This document shows positions 25,813 to 35,326 of a DNA stretch of 64,000 bases, one piece after another (positions within the stretch are counted from its first letter, which is position 1; every line of letters starts with the position of its first letter). The stretch is from UBA10348 sp002469915 (GTDB taxonomy: Bacteria; Bacteroidota; Rhodothermia; Rhodothermales; UBA10348). The DNA lies in the NCBI GenBank assembly GCA_029249345.1, contig JAQWHM010000019.1, positions 62,001 through 126,000 of the forward strand, read 5' to 3'. The notes below the pieces were generated by a model that was not told the DNA's origin, ran no database searches, and saw only the letters and a program-made list of their open reading frames with translations. Position numbers and translations under genes: made by a program.

Positions 25813-27006
25813 ATGCTGATAAAACGAGCATTCATACTTGTCTTCTTCGCCCAGCTGGCCATGTTCGCGTGGCCATCCGATGCTATTGCGTCCAGCGAAG
25901 GAGAGGAGCTAGACGCCCTTCATCACAGCGCCAACGCATACTATCTGGATTTTGAACCTTGGGGTAAATACCAGTTGCCGAGGCTCTTTGTAGTCCAGCA
26001 TGAAGATGGAAGCTATGGATTTGAGTTTTTCGGGTCGACAGCATCTGCCATCCTGAATGGTGGCTACCACGCAGAAGTGGACGGAGGGCATGCGACTACT
26101 GAGGGCGAGCACGCCGAAGAGTCAGACGATCATGCATCGGCTGAAAATGAGCACGCCGAAGAAAAACTATATGCTGGCATCACGCTCACCCAGCTCGAGG
26201 GGCACCTTGTCCCAGGGCACGGTGCTCACGTTGTGTTAGATCTATCTATTTCCCGACATCTGTTCTTTGCTTGGCTTGGAATGGCCATCGTGTTTCTCAT
26301 CATGGCTCGTATGGCTGGGAAGTACAAAAGAGGCGTGGGTCGCGATACCGCTCCTACCGGTGTTTTCCAGAATATGTTCGAGTCGCTAATCATTTTTGTT
26401 CGAGACGACATTGCGCGTCCGAATTTGGGAGCCAAGGCAGATAAGTACGTCCCCTACCTACTGACCGTTTTCTTTTTCATCCTGACGTGTAACCTGCTTG
26501 GTCTCGTTCCATTTGGTGCTACGGCCACTTCTAACCTCATGGTTACGGTAGTGCTGGCCTCCTTTACGTTTGTCATAACGCAGCTTGGGGGCACCAAGGA
26601 TTATTGGATGCATATTTTTTGGCCGCCAGGGATTCCAACCTTTGTGAAGCCCATCTTGATGCCCGTTGAGGTCCTCGGGATCTTGACTAAACCTATCGCG
26701 CTGGCCATTCGACTTTTTGCCAACATGACGGCCGGTCACCTTGTGATCTTGAGTCTGATTGGTTTGATCTTTTCCTTTGCCAATATTTTTGGTCCGGGAG
26801 CGGGTTACGGTGTAGCTCCAGTGAGTATCGCCTTCGCCCTGTTTATCTATTTTCTCGAACTCCTGGTGTCTTTTATCCAGGCGTACGTGTTCACGATGCT
26901 TTCGGCTTTGTTTATTGGCATGGCCATCGAAGAGCATCACCATCATGATGAAGCCCACGGCCATGAGGCCGAAGCTTCCGGAGAGACCGCCCCGGCGCTC
27001 TCATAA
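25813..27006 (+). CDS. atpB: ATP synthase Fo subunit a
   Basis: Forms the proton half-channels of the Fo motor in the inner membrane. The essential arginine is in LAIRLFANMTAGHLVIL, and the other conserved block is FIQAYVFTMLSALFIGMAIEE. At 397 residues it is much longer than the E. coli protein (271). It has a cleavable-looking signal (residues 1-26) and a periplasmic extension as in other Bacteroidota. Residues 85-118 of that extension are rich in His, Glu and Asp, and the C-terminus is again His-rich (EEHHHHDEAHGHEAE). These tracts may bind metal or protons; that is speculation. Confidence 0.95.
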   Translation: MLIKRAFILVFFAQLAMFAWPSDAIASSEGEELDALHHSANAYYLDFEPWGKYQLPRLFVVQHEDGSYGFEFFGSTASAILNGGYHAEVDGGHATTEGEHAEESDDHASAENEHAEEKLYAGITLTQLEGHLVPGHGAHVVLDLSISRHLFFAWLGMAIVFLIMARMAGKYKRGVGRDTAPTGVFQNMFESLIIFVRDDIARPNLGAKADKYVPYLLTVFFFILTCNLLGLVPFGATATSNLMVTVVLASFTFVITQLGGTKDYWMHIFWPPGIPTFVKPILMPVEVLGILTKPIALAIRLFANMTAGHLVILSLIGLIFSFANIFGPGAGYGVAPVSIAFALFIYFLELLVSFIQAYVFTMLSALFIGMAIEEHHHHDEAHGHEAEASGETAPALS

Positions 27007-27055
27007 GTTTTTCCCTAATCCACTTCGTAAACATAAAACGACAAAAGGAACTCTA

Positions 27056-27283
27056 ATGGAACCTACAGCTCTAGCATACCTCGGTGCAGGTCTTGGTGCC
27101 GGTCTCGTTGCTCTTGGTGCCGGTCTCGGTATCGGTAAACTTGCTGGCCCAGCCATGGAAGGCTCAGCACGTCAGCCAGAAGCAGCAGGCGATATCCGTA
27201 CGTCGATGATTATCGCAGCAGCTCTTATTGAGGGTGTTGCGCTCTTCGGCCTGGTTATTTGCATTATTCTCGCTACCAAGTAA
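27056..27283 (+). CDS. atpE: ATP synthase Fo subunit c
   Basis: A proteolipid of the rotating c-ring, 75 residues in two helices joined by the polar loop ARQPEA. The ion-carrying carboxylate is the Glu in AALIEGVALFG. The position aligned with the Na+-liganding Gln is Ile, and the residue after the Glu is Gly, so a proton-coupled ring is expected. The ATG at 27056 is preceded by AAAAGGAA, a good ribosome binding site. Longer versions of the frame starting at 26915 lie inside atpB and are not credible. Confidence 0.96.
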   Translation: MEPTALAYLGAGLGAGLVALGAGLGIGKLAGPAMEGSARQPEAAGDIRTSMIIAAALIEGVALFGLVICIILATK

Positions 27284-27394
27284 TGAATCGCGGCCTTTAG
27301 GGGTCGCATGTTCATCGCTTCAAGCCTTGAAATAGGCTTGAACAGTCTAGCCGCATCCTTCGGGGGAGGCTGGCTTAAACCTTACCCATATACG

Positions 27395-27901
27395 ATGATC
27401 GTTTTAGCAGCAAATCTACTTGCTCCCGACGCCGGTCTGATCGTTTGGATCACCATCACGTTCGCAGTGCTTCTTTTTCTTTTGAAAAAGTTTGCCTGGG
27501 GACCAATCACGTCGGCTTTGGCCACACGTGAAGACACGATCCGAGAGTCCATGGAACAGGCCGAACGCGCTCTGGCAGAAGCCAAGCAACTTCAGTCCGA
27601 TAATACCAAGGCTCGGCGAGAAGCCGAAGCACAGGCCCAGTCTATCATACGCGAAGCGCGTGATGAATCTGAGCGTCTGCGCACGGAAGAAGTAGACAAA
27701 ACGCGCGATCAGATTCACCAATTGCAAGAAACGGCTAAGGCCGAAATTGAACGCGAGAAAGAAAATGCGCTCAATAGCTTGCGGCAGGAAGTTGCGGACT
27801 TGGCCATTCAGGCTGCCGAAGCAATTCTCAGGGAGAATCTGGACGCAGATCGCCAGAAGAAAATCGTCGAAGATTTTCTTGGTGATCTCTCGAAAAACTG
27901 A
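27395..27901 (+). CDS. atpF: ATP synthase Fo subunit b
   Basis: The peripheral stalk protein linking Fo to F1. A membrane helix (GLIVWITITFAVLLFLLKKFAW) is followed by a long charged coiled coil (about residues 45-140, rich in A, E, K and R) and the family-typical C-terminal helices (EVADLAIQAAEAILRENL). The ATG at 27395 gives 168 residues, the common length. An ATG at 27308, preceded by AGGGG, would add 29 residues and cannot be excluded. Confidence 0.93.
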   Translation: MIVLAANLLAPDAGLIVWITITFAVLLFLLKKFAWGPITSALATREDTIRESMEQAERALAEAKQLQSDNTKARREAEAQAQSIIREARDESERLRTEEVDKTRDQIHQLQETAKAEIEREKENALNSLRQEVADLAIQAAEAILRENLDADRQKKIVEDFLGDLSKN

Positions 27902-27939
27902 TTGGTCTTTAACCGGACCCCCGTTTTCCACAGTACACG

Positions 27940-28488
27940 ATGAGTGAACTATCCATTGCTCGCAGATACGCCCAGGCGTTGAACGAACAGGCCGACCTAA
28001 AAGGCGTCACCGATAAGGTGGATGCCGATATTCAGATGATCAGTAATGGTTTGTCTGAATCTCGCGAGTTAGCCGGATTCTTTGCAAGCCCCATTATTTC
28101 TAGAGAAAAGAAAGCAGACGTGATCCGTTCTCTTTTTGCGGAAAAAGTGGACGCTACAACTCTTCGCTTTCTCGAACTGCTTGTTGAAAAACGCCGAGAA
28201 GGTGTCTTTCCGCAGCTAGTGATAGCGTATCAGGAAATTCGGGACCAGCAGAGAGGAGTAAAGGGCGTCATTGCCCGAACTGCTCATTCTCTATCAGAGT
28301 CAGATCTAGATAAGCTAACAGCTTCTTTGGAGAAGATGACAGGTAATCGTATTCGTCTTGAAACGAAGATTGACAAATCCATCATTGGTGGAATTGTCAT
28401 TCGGGTTGGAGACACGGTATATGATGCCAGTGTAACGAATCAGTTGGCGACGCTGAGAGAACGACTCGAAACCGGGTCTATGGCGTAG
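27940..28488 (+). CDS. atpH: ATP synthase F1 subunit delta
   Basis: The 182-residue subunit that caps F1 and holds the peripheral stalk. The N-terminal helical domain begins ELSIARRYAQALNEQA. The conserved C-terminal signature is IGGIVIRVGDTVYDASVTNQLATLRERL, here in IDKSIIGGIVIRVGDTVYD. It lies in the usual order between atpF and atpA, with short spacers. Confidence 0.95.
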   Translation: MSELSIARRYAQALNEQADLKGVTDKVDADIQMISNGLSESRELAGFFASPIISREKKADVIRSLFAEKVDATTLRFLELLVEKRREGVFPQLVIAYQEIRDQQRGVKGVIARTAHSLSESDLDKLTASLEKMTGNRIRLETKIDKSIIGGIVIRVGDTVYDASVTNQLATLRERLETGSMA

Positions 28489-28549
28489 CGAATTTTAGCA
28501 TTGAACGAACGACGGGATTCCCGTCAGAACAGACAACACACGATAAACG

Positions 28550-30148
28550 ATGGCAACGGCAATCAGACCGGATGAAGTCACTGCTGTTTTGAAGCGCGAG
28601 CTCGGCGGCTTTGAAGCAAATACTGACGTTTACGAAGTTGGAACCGTCCTTCAGGTTGGTGATGGAATTGCCCGTATTTACGGTCTTTCCAAAGTCCAGG
28701 CTGGCGAGCTTCTTGAATTTCCAAGAAGTAGCGTAACAGGAATGGTTCTGAACCTCGAAGAAGACAACGTTGGTGCTGTACTCTTCGGTGAAGCGGACAA
28801 AGTCAAGGAAGGCGATGAAGTACGGCGTACTAAACGCATTGCTTCTATAAATGTATCTGAGGACATGTTGGGTCGCGTGATTGACCCGCTTGGCAATCCG
28901 ATCGATGGTAAAGGAGCTTTCACGGGCGAGACGTATGAAATGCCTCTCGAGCGTAAAGCGCCTTCCGTTATTTTCCGTGAGCCAGTTACCGAGCCTCTAC
29001 AGACCGGTATCAAAGCCATCGATTCTATGATCCCGATTGGTCGGGGTCAGCGTGAACTCGTGATTGGTGATCGTCAGGTTGGTAAAACGGCAGTTTTGAT
29101 TGATACGATTATCAATCAAAAGTCAACTCACCAGACGGATAAGCCTGTCTTTTGCATTTATGTTGCAATTGGGCAGAAAAACTCCACCGTTGCACAGGTT
29201 ATGCGCTCTCTGGAAGAGCACGGTGCCATGGAGTACACCGTAATTGTGAATGCGGGTGCTGCGACTCCAGCACCTCTTCAGTATATCGCACCTTTTGCTG
29301 GAGCATGTATCGGAGAGCTTTTCCGAGATACGGGTCGTCACGCCCTGATTATTTACGATGATCTTTCAAAGCAGGCTGTATCGTATCGCGAAGTTTCTTT
29401 GCTGCTAAGACGTCCACCGGGACGTGAGGCGTATCCTGGAGACGTCTTCTATTTGCATTCCCGCTTGCTAGAACGCGCAGCTAAGATCAACTCGTCTGAT
29501 ACCGTTGCCAAAAACATGAACGACCTGCCTGACTGTCTGAAAGACAAAGTCAAAGGTGGGGGTTCTCTGACAGCACTTCCTGTAATTGAAACACAGGCTG
29601 GTGACGTCTCTGCGTATATCCCGACTAACGTAATTTCGATTACTGATGGTCAGATCTACTTGGAATCTGGACTTTTTAACGCTGGTGTGCGTCCTGCTAT
29701 TAACGTGGGTATTTCGGTATCTCGTGTTGGTGGTAATGCGCAGATCAAGGGCATGAAGAAGGTCTCGGGTACACTTCGCCTCGACTTAGCTCAGTATCGT
29801 GAATTGGAGGCGTTCTCGAAGTTCGGCTCTGACTTGGATGCGGCCACTCAACGTCAGCTTACTCGTGGAGAGAAGCTAGTTGAGATCCTGAAGCAGGGGC
29901 AGTACGTACCCGTTCCTGTTGAAGAACAGATTGCTATTATTTTCGCAGCTGGTAATGGTCTTTTGGATTCTGTTCCTTCGGATCGTCTGAAAGAATTCGA
30001 GAAAGAGTTCATCGAACGGATGCATCTCAAACATCCCGATGCTCTTGGCACGATCGTTTCTTCCGGTGCTGTTTCTGATGATTTGGCTGAAATGCTGAAA
30101 TCAGAAGCAAACGAATTGGTAGACGTTTATACCGCAACCGAAGCCTGA
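28550..30148 (+). CDS. atpA: ATP synthase F1 subunit alpha
   Basis: The 532-residue regulatory nucleotide-binding subunit of F1. Walker A is GDRQVGKTAVLID (usually GDRQTGKT). The conserved block ALIIYDDLSKQAVSYREVSLLLRRPPGREAYPGD is present in parts (SKQAVSYREVSLLLRRPPGR), as are the visible arginine-finger region VGISVSRVGG and the C-terminal helical domain. The length is slightly above that of E. coli (513). Confidence 0.98.
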   Translation: MATAIRPDEVTAVLKRELGGFEANTDVYEVGTVLQVGDGIARIYGLSKVQAGELLEFPRSSVTGMVLNLEEDNVGAVLFGEADKVKEGDEVRRTKRIASINVSEDMLGRVIDPLGNPIDGKGAFTGETYEMPLERKAPSVIFREPVTEPLQTGIKAIDSMIPIGRGQRELVIGDRQVGKTAVLIDTIINQKSTHQTDKPVFCIYVAIGQKNSTVAQVMRSLEEHGAMEYTVIVNAGAATPAPLQYIAPFAGACIGELFRDTGRHALIIYDDLSKQAVSYREVSLLLRRPPGREAYPGDVFYLHSRLLERAAKINSSDTVAKNMNDLPDCLKDKVKGGGSLTALPVIETQAGDVSAYIPTNVISITDGQIYLESGLFNAGVRPAINVGISVSRVGGNAQIKGMKKVSGTLRLDLAQYRELEAFSKFGSDLDAATQRQLTRGEKLVEILKQGQYVPVPVEEQIAIIFAAGNGLLDSVPSDRLKEFEKEFIERMHLKHPDALGTIVSSGAVSDDLAEMLKSEANELVDVYTATEA

Positions 30149-30155
30149 TCAATCC

Positions 30156-31079
30156 ATGGCAAGCTTACGAGACTTACGGGACCGAATTTCTTCGGTAAAG
30201 AATACGCAGCAGCTAACGCGTGCCATGAAAATGGTGGCGGCAGCTAAATTGCGTCGTGCGCAGGAGAATATCTTTGCAACGCGTCCATACTCGTATAAGC
30301 TTTCTGAGATAATCACGAGGCTGAAGCAGCGTGTGGATACTTCATTGCATCCACTCTTCCAGCATCGCGAGGAAGTGAACAATGTCCTTCTGATCATTGT
30401 GACCGCAGATCGTGGTTTGGCGGGAGCGTTTAATGCCAATGTCATTAAGCTGGCAGAACAAGCAATTCGGGAACGATTCGCCGAGCATCATAAAGCAGGA
30501 AAGCTGTTTTTGGCCTGTGTGGGTCGGAAGGGATATGAGCACTTTGCTCGGCGCGGTTATCAGATATCTGGAGACTTCAGGGGGGCATTCGACAAGTTGG
30601 ACTTTCGGACGGCCGATGAAGTAGCATCACTTGCCGAGCACGGCTTCTTGGACGGCCGATGGGACGAAGTTTTTGTGCTCTACAATGAGTTTAAGAATAC
30701 GATCTCCCAAAATCGTATCGTGGAACCCTTCATTCCAATTCCATCAGAGCGTTTTCTAACTCCGGTTATGGAATCTGAACTGCAGCATCAGAATGATTCA
30801 CAACCGACCATGTCGAATGATCCGATCTACGAACCGGGTGTTGGTGAGATTTTGAACATTCTCGTTCCTCAATTCCTGAACTATAAGATTTGGCGGATCT
30901 TACTTGAATCGAACGCTTCCGAGCAAGGCGCTCGTATGGTTGCCATGGATAATGCGACGACAAATGCCGAAGATCTACTCAAAGACTTGAAATTGAGTTA
31001 TAACCGGGCTCGTCAGGCTGCCATTACGAAGGAGCTCATCGAGATCACTTCGGGCGCCGACGCAATGGAAGCTGGTTGA
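30156..31079 (+). CDS. atpG: ATP synthase F1 subunit gamma
   Basis: The central rotor shaft of F1, 307 residues. The N-terminal coiled coil is LRDLRDRISSVKNTQQLTRAMKMVAAAKLRRAQ in parts (RISSVKNTQQLTRAMKMVAA). The C-terminal helix has RMVAMDNATTNAEDLLKDL and YNRARQAAITKELIEITSGA. It is about 20 residues longer than the E. coli protein. It is the last gene of this operon: atpD and atpC are not in the window, consistent with the split ATPase operons of Bacteroidota and relatives. Confidence 0.97.
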   Translation: MASLRDLRDRISSVKNTQQLTRAMKMVAAAKLRRAQENIFATRPYSYKLSEIITRLKQRVDTSLHPLFQHREEVNNVLLIIVTADRGLAGAFNANVIKLAEQAIRERFAEHHKAGKLFLACVGRKGYEHFARRGYQISGDFRGAFDKLDFRTADEVASLAEHGFLDGRWDEVFVLYNEFKNTISQNRIVEPFIPIPSERFLTPVMESELQHQNDSQPTMSNDPIYEPGVGEILNILVPQFLNYKIWRILLESNASEQGARMVAMDNATTNAEDLLKDLKLSYNRARQAAITKELIEITSGADAMEAG

Positions 31080-31234
31080 TTTTAAGTCGAAAAGCTGGAA
31101 TCGTTTTTGAGAGTTTGCTGGTAAGATTTCGAAATGAAATTCCCACTGTCTTCGTTGACCTGACTCGCAGAAGAACGTAATTTTGACCCCTGTTTGAACA
31201 GAGGTCCCTTGCGGGCGTTTAGTCTGCACAACCC

Positions 31235-31323
31235 GGAGAGGTGGGTGAGTGGCTGAAACCACAGGTTTGCTAAACCTGCGTACCTTTTATAGGGTACCGA
31301 GGGTTCGAATCCCTCCCTCTCCG
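31235..31323 (+). tRNA. tRNA-Ser(GCT)
   Basis: An 89-nt class II tRNA reading AGC/AGU. Acceptor stem GGAGAGG/CCTCTCC with discriminator G is diagnostic of serine. The anticodon arm is CAGGT-TTGCTAA-ACCTG with anticodon GCT at 31269-31271. The long variable arm is GTACC...GGGTAC and the T arm GAGGG-TTCGAAT-CCCTC. The CCA end is not encoded. An intrinsic terminator follows after five bases. Confidence 0.97.
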
Positions 31324-31328
31324 CGACC

Positions 31329-31370
31329 AACGAAAGCCCCGACTGCGATGCAGTCGGGGCTTTCGTTTTA
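31329..31370 (+). terminator. Intrinsic terminator after tRNA-Ser(GCT)
   Basis: A perfect 18-bp inverted repeat (31329-31346 with 31350-31367) with loop GAT. The stem ends in GTT and is followed by TTA, forming a short T-run on the plus strand. Confidence 0.9.
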
Positions 31371-31513
31371 TGAGTCAGAACCGTTTCGAGTTTGAGCTGC
31401 CATTGAGCGGATCGCTAACCAGGATGAATGGTGAGGCTGCACCCAGTCAAGACATTGAGTTCAATGCTGGAGTATTGATCGGGTCTGAATTATCTCGAAG
31501 ATTCACGATCTAA
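31370..31513 (+). CDS. Possible 47-residue small protein
   Basis: A short ATG-initiated frame between the tRNA terminator and hisF (product begins MSQNRFEFELPLSGS). It has no recognisable motif or clear ribosome binding site and starts within the terminator tail. It could be a chance frame or the remnant of a larger gene. It is listed because nothing else explains this 170-bp stretch. Confidence 0.18.
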   Translation: MSQNRFEFELPLSGSLTRMNGEAAPSQDIEFNAGVLIGSELSRRFTI

Positions 31514-31539
31514 AAAGCATTTGACCCGTACTATTTGCC

Positions 31540-32295
31540 ATGCTTACAAAACGCATCATACCCTGTTTGGATATCCAAAACGGTCGCACCGTGAAAGGGG
31601 TGAACTTCATCAATTTGAGAGATGCTGGCGATCCTGTTCAGTTGGCACGATCCTATGTGCAGCAGGGCGCTGATGAACTCGTATTTTTAGATATTGCGGC
31701 TTCACTTGAGACGAGAGGTACGCTTCTTGACTTGGTTCGACGCGTCGCAGAGGTCATTAACATTCCGTTCACGGTAGGAGGAGGTGTCCGAACCGTTGAT
31801 GATGTTCGGGACTTACTGCAGGCTGGAGCTGATAAAGTGGCAATCAACTCGTCTGCGATCAGTACGCCCGATTTGATTTCTGATATGGCTGCAGAGTTTG
31901 GGTCCCAATGTGTGGTCGTAGCCATTGATATTCGCCAGGTTGAGGGCGAGTGGCTCGTGCACTCTCATGGTGGAACGCGACCTACGGAGCTGCGTGCAGA
32001 AAAATGGGCCGGAGAAGTTGAACAAAGGGGTGCTGGTGAAATTCTATTGACCTCTATGGATCATGATGGCACCAAGAATGGTTTTGCTCTTGATATAACA
32101 GACCGAGTATCCAGAAACGCTTCAATTCCAGTCATCGCCTCTGGTGGCGCAGGAAGTATGATTCACTTTGTTGAAGTGTTTCAAAATGATTCCGCAGATG
32201 CGGCACTTGCCGCCAGTATCTTTCACTTTGAGGAGATTTCCATTCCAGATTTAAAGTCTCACTTACACGACTATAAAATTCCCGTCCGGCTATGA
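31540..32295 (+). CDS. hisF: Imidazole glycerol phosphate synthase, cyclase subunit
   Basis: With HisH it converts PRFAR and glutamine-derived ammonia to imidazole glycerol phosphate and AICAR in histidine synthesis. It is a (beta/alpha)8 barrel of 251 residues. Catalytic aspartates lie in IIPCLDIQNGRTVKG and CVVVAIDIRQVEG, and phosphate-binding glycines in TVGGGVRT and VIASGGAGS. Its stop overlaps the hisIE start (ATGA). The partner hisH is about 26 kb away in this window. Confidence 0.97.
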   Translation: MLTKRIIPCLDIQNGRTVKGVNFINLRDAGDPVQLARSYVQQGADELVFLDIAASLETRGTLLDLVRRVAEVINIPFTVGGGVRTVDDVRDLLQAGADKVAINSSAISTPDLISDMAAEFGSQCVVVAIDIRQVEGEWLVHSHGGTRPTELRAEKWAGEVEQRGAGEILLTSMDHDGTKNGFALDITDRVSRNASIPVIASGGAGSMIHFVEVFQNDSADAALAASIFHFEEISIPDLKSHLHDYKIPVRL

Positions 32296-32906
32296 AATCA
32301 GTCACACTAACCGGTGATCCCATTCGGTTTTCGGCCGATGGCCTGATCCCTGCCGTCATTCAGGATAATTCCACTCGCCGAGTGTTAATGCTCGGTTATA
32401 TGAATCAGGAATCACTCGATTTGACGTTGCAATCTGGAAAAGTCACCTTTTTCAGCCGTTCAAGGCAACGTCTTTGGGAAAAAGGGGAAGAGTCTGGAAA
32501 TACCCTTCTCGTCCACGAGATTCGGTCTGATTGTGATGGTGATGCATTGCTCGTTCTGGCTGACCCCAGCGGCCCAACCTGTCATACAGGTGCAGACACG
32601 TGCTGGCAGCAAAAAAATGAAGCCAGTGCTGTGTTTTTGAATCGACTGGAAGACATTGTCAGTTCCAGAATTCAAGACGGCGACCCAGCCTCCTATACCG
32701 TTCGCCTCGTGAATGAAGGCGTTAAGAAAGTGGCCCAGAAAGTGGGCGAAGAGGGGGTTGAAACTGCACTAGAGGGAGCTACGGGTAACCTTGAACGGTT
32801 GGCTGAGGAGTCTGCGGACTTGCTCTACCACCTGATTGTCCTATTAAAAGCGAACGCACTTTCCCTTTCTGATGTGATTTCCGTCTTGGAAAGGCGGCAT
32901 CGGTGA
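32292..32906 (+). CDS. hisIE: Bifunctional phosphoribosyl-AMP cyclohydrolase / phosphoribosyl-ATP pyrophosphatase
   Basis: Catalyses steps two and three of histidine synthesis. The HisI part (about residues 1-112) shows VLMLGYMNQESLDLTL, TFFSRSRQRLWEKGEESGN in parts, and the metal site DCDGDA/CHTGADTCW. The HisE part (about 118-204) shows EGVKKVAQKVGEEGVETALE and ADLLYHLIVLL. At 204 residues it has the normal length of the fused enzyme. It is coupled to hisF by a 4-bp overlap. Confidence 0.96.
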   Translation: MKSVTLTGDPIRFSADGLIPAVIQDNSTRRVLMLGYMNQESLDLTLQSGKVTFFSRSRQRLWEKGEESGNTLLVHEIRSDCDGDALLVLADPSGPTCHTGADTCWQQKNEASAVFLNRLEDIVSSRIQDGDPASYTVRLVNEGVKKVAQKVGEEGVETALEGATGNLERLAEESADLLYHLIVLLKANALSLSDVISVLERRHR

Positions 32907-33043
32907 AATTAGCCCATTCGATGCATCAAGCAGTCGATTGGATGCACCATTAATACCATTCGAAAGAGCCGACTTCTTGAAGTGGGCGGATTCAGGTAGA
33001 TTGCTTAAGCTGTAGGTCCCTTTCCCGTCACACTCATTGTTCA

Positions 33044-35326
33044 ATGATGCGTCCGCTACTTATCGTTTTCGCAGCACTTTTTTTCCTTTCAGGCAGTGCC
33101 ATGGCGCAGCAGGCTGTAATTCGTGGGTTCGTCACGGATGAAGCTACAGAGCAGCCACTCCAGGGTGCGACGGTGGTTCTACGATCAGGAGATCAACTGA
33201 TTCAGGGTGCTGCAACGGACGGAGATGGGTATTTCATTATTAATCGAGTCCGTCCTGGTGCGTATTCGCTTGTGATTTCCTTTATCGGGTATGCGGATTT
33301 TTCGGAGGATTTTTCGATTGTCGCTGGGGACGTATTAGAACGAATCGTTGCTTTGCGCCCTGCAACGGGTACGATTGACGAACTTGTTGTAGAAGCTGAA
33401 GCGGAAGGAGGGGTTACTGCCGTGGCCGCTGGCCTAGAATCGATAGTCCCCTCTGAAATTCAACGTGTGCCCGTTCCCGGAGTATCGGGTGACTTAGCAG
33501 GCTATCTCCAAACGGTGCCTGGTGTTGTGGTACAAGGTGATCGTGGCGGACAATTTTTTGTTCGGGGTGGCGCAGTCGATCAGAATTTGGCCCTGTTGGA
33601 TGGGTTACCAGTATATATGCCATTCCACATTTTGAGTGTGTATTCCGCGTTTCCGGAAGAACTGGTTGATCGAGCCCAATTTTATACGGGTGGATTTGGT
33701 GCCAAATACGGAACGCGTGTTTCTTCGATTCTAGACGTGCGGGCGCGAAACGGTAATAAGCAAAATCTGGCTGGTTCTGTTTCCGTAGCTCCTTTTCTGA
33801 GCTCAGCAACGGTAGAAGGTCCGCTTTGGAAAGGGCGCTTGTCATTTGTTGCCTCCATTCGGGAATCGCTCATTGAGCGAATTATGCCGGACATGTTTGG
33901 TCAGCGGATGCCCTATCGGTTTGGAGATCGATTTGCTAAAATTCACGGCCTCCTGGGTTCCTCGCATGCCTTTTCCTTTACCTTTCTGGATACCGAAGAC
34001 CGGGGTGACATAGCGGGTACTAAGAAGACGGTATTTGGTGAGGCCGAAGAAGCCTCTATCAATGACAGTACCGAAGTGGGTTGGACTAATCGAGTATATG
34101 GTGGTACCTACACGTATCGCTCCAACGCGTTGCCGATTATTGCAGAGGTCACTGCTGGTGTGTCCGAAATGACGAATGAATTTGGCCCTGAAACTAGTCC
34201 TGAAAGAGAATCAGGTATTTCAAGTGTGGATGTGAAAGGACATTTGACTTGGTTGTTACGCAAAGGCGAGGTCACCATTGGATCAACGTATCGGGAGTCT
34301 GACTTGACTCTCGTCCTGGATGATCTGTTTCAGGACTATTCATCTACAACCCAGCAATTAAAAGAGCTCAGTTCTTATGCCGAAGGTAAAGTCGATATGT
34401 TGGATGGCCGTTTGAGCTTGCAACCAGGCATTCATCTTTATTCACTACCTGACCGATCTGAAAACTACGTTGAGCCTCGCTTTAGAGCTTCATTTTGGCC
34501 TGCAGGAAAGACGGGGCGGCACCAGATAAATGCTTCTTGGGGAATGTATCACCAGCGAATCGCTGGGCTTTCAGATGAGCGTGATCTTGGAAATATTTTC
34601 TATGCGTGGGTTGCCGGTCAGGAAGACGTAAAGGCTACGGCCGCTATGCACTCCATTCTTGGATATAATATCCAGATTCAACCTTGGATAAGTGCTGCTG
34701 TCGAAGGGTACTACAAAGGATACGATCAGCTTTCAGTGCCGATTTTCAGTCCTTTCCCCCAGTTCACAACTAGTCTTCAAGAAGCCAGTGGGCGGGCATT
34801 TGGCATTGACGCTCGGGTGAACCTTGAAAATCGGGAGTTCATTTTGGATTCAATCCTGGATGGTTTTGTCAGCTATGCGTACTCGAACGTGGAATACGAA
34901 ACGGACGCGTTCACCTATCATCCTTCGCATGATCGTAGGCATCAACTAAACGCACTGATGCATGCTCAAAAAGGGGAAATAGGTATCACGGTACAGTGGC
35001 AATACGGTTCTGGATTGCCCTTTACCGAGTCGAGTGGATTTGACGTATGGTACTTACTGACTCCTGATGTAGATGTCAGCGAAGAGGTAGGCATAGATCG
35101 CATTATGTATTCCAAGCCATTCGGAGGAAGACAACCAACTTATTCCCGAGTGGATGTGTGGCTCGAGCGGAAGGTTGAAAAAGGTCGGTACGTGGGTACG
35201 TTACGCGCGGGAGCTATGAACCTATTCAACCGTCAGAATCTCTTTTACTATGACTTGTTTACGTTTCAACGGGTTGACCAGCTTCCATTAATACCTTCCG
35301 TAGGCTTCAAACTAGAGTTTCGTTGA
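33044..35326 (+). CDS. TonB-dependent outer-membrane receptor
   Basis: A 760-residue active-transport receptor energised by TonB. A signal peptide (ending AMAQ, residue 22) is followed by a carboxypeptidase-regulatory-like beta-sandwich (VIRGFVTDEATEQPLQGATV ... AYSLVISFIGY). The plug domain has GGQFFVRGGAVDQNLALLDG, and a short 22-strand-type barrel follows. The next gene, a DUF4249-like lipoprotein, overlaps its stop, a common pair in Bacteroidota. The substrate is unknown. The second ATG (33047) is an equally possible start. Confidence 0.92.
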   Translation: MMRPLLIVFAALFFLSGSAMAQQAVIRGFVTDEATEQPLQGATVVLRSGDQLIQGAATDGDGYFIINRVRPGAYSLVISFIGYADFSEDFSIVAGDVLERIVALRPATGTIDELVVEAEAEGGVTAVAAGLESIVPSEIQRVPVPGVSGDLAGYLQTVPGVVVQGDRGGQFFVRGGAVDQNLALLDGLPVYMPFHILSVYSAFPEELVDRAQFYTGGFGAKYGTRVSSILDVRARNGNKQNLAGSVSVAPFLSSATVEGPLWKGRLSFVASIRESLIERIMPDMFGQRMPYRFGDRFAKIHGLLGSSHAFSFTFLDTEDRGDIAGTKKTVFGEAEEASINDSTEVGWTNRVYGGTYTYRSNALPIIAEVTAGVSEMTNEFGPETSPERESGISSVDVKGHLTWLLRKGEVTIGSTYRESDLTLVLDDLFQDYSSTTQQLKELSSYAEGKVDMLDGRLSLQPGIHLYSLPDRSENYVEPRFRASFWPAGKTGRHQINASWGMYHQRIAGLSDERDLGNIFYAWVAGQEDVKATAAMHSILGYNIQIQPWISAAVEGYYKGYDQLSVPIFSPFPQFTTSLQEASGRAFGIDARVNLENREFILDSILDGFVSYAYSNVEYETDAFTYHPSHDRRHQLNALMHAQKGEIGITVQWQYGSGLPFTESSGFDVWYLLTPDVDVSEEVGIDRIMYSKPFGGRQPTYSRVDVWLERKVEKGRYVGTLRAGAMNLFNRQNLFYYDLFTFQRVDQLPLIPSVGFKLEFR

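Noticed and set aside
26458..26964. 168-codon minus-strand frame, Lys/Gln/Asp-rich
   Set aside because: Antisense shadow of atpB; the composition reflects the complement of hydrophobic codons.
27023..27055. Longer subunit c beginning inside atpB
   Set aside because: Subunit c is about 75 residues and the ATG at 27056 has its own ribosome binding site.
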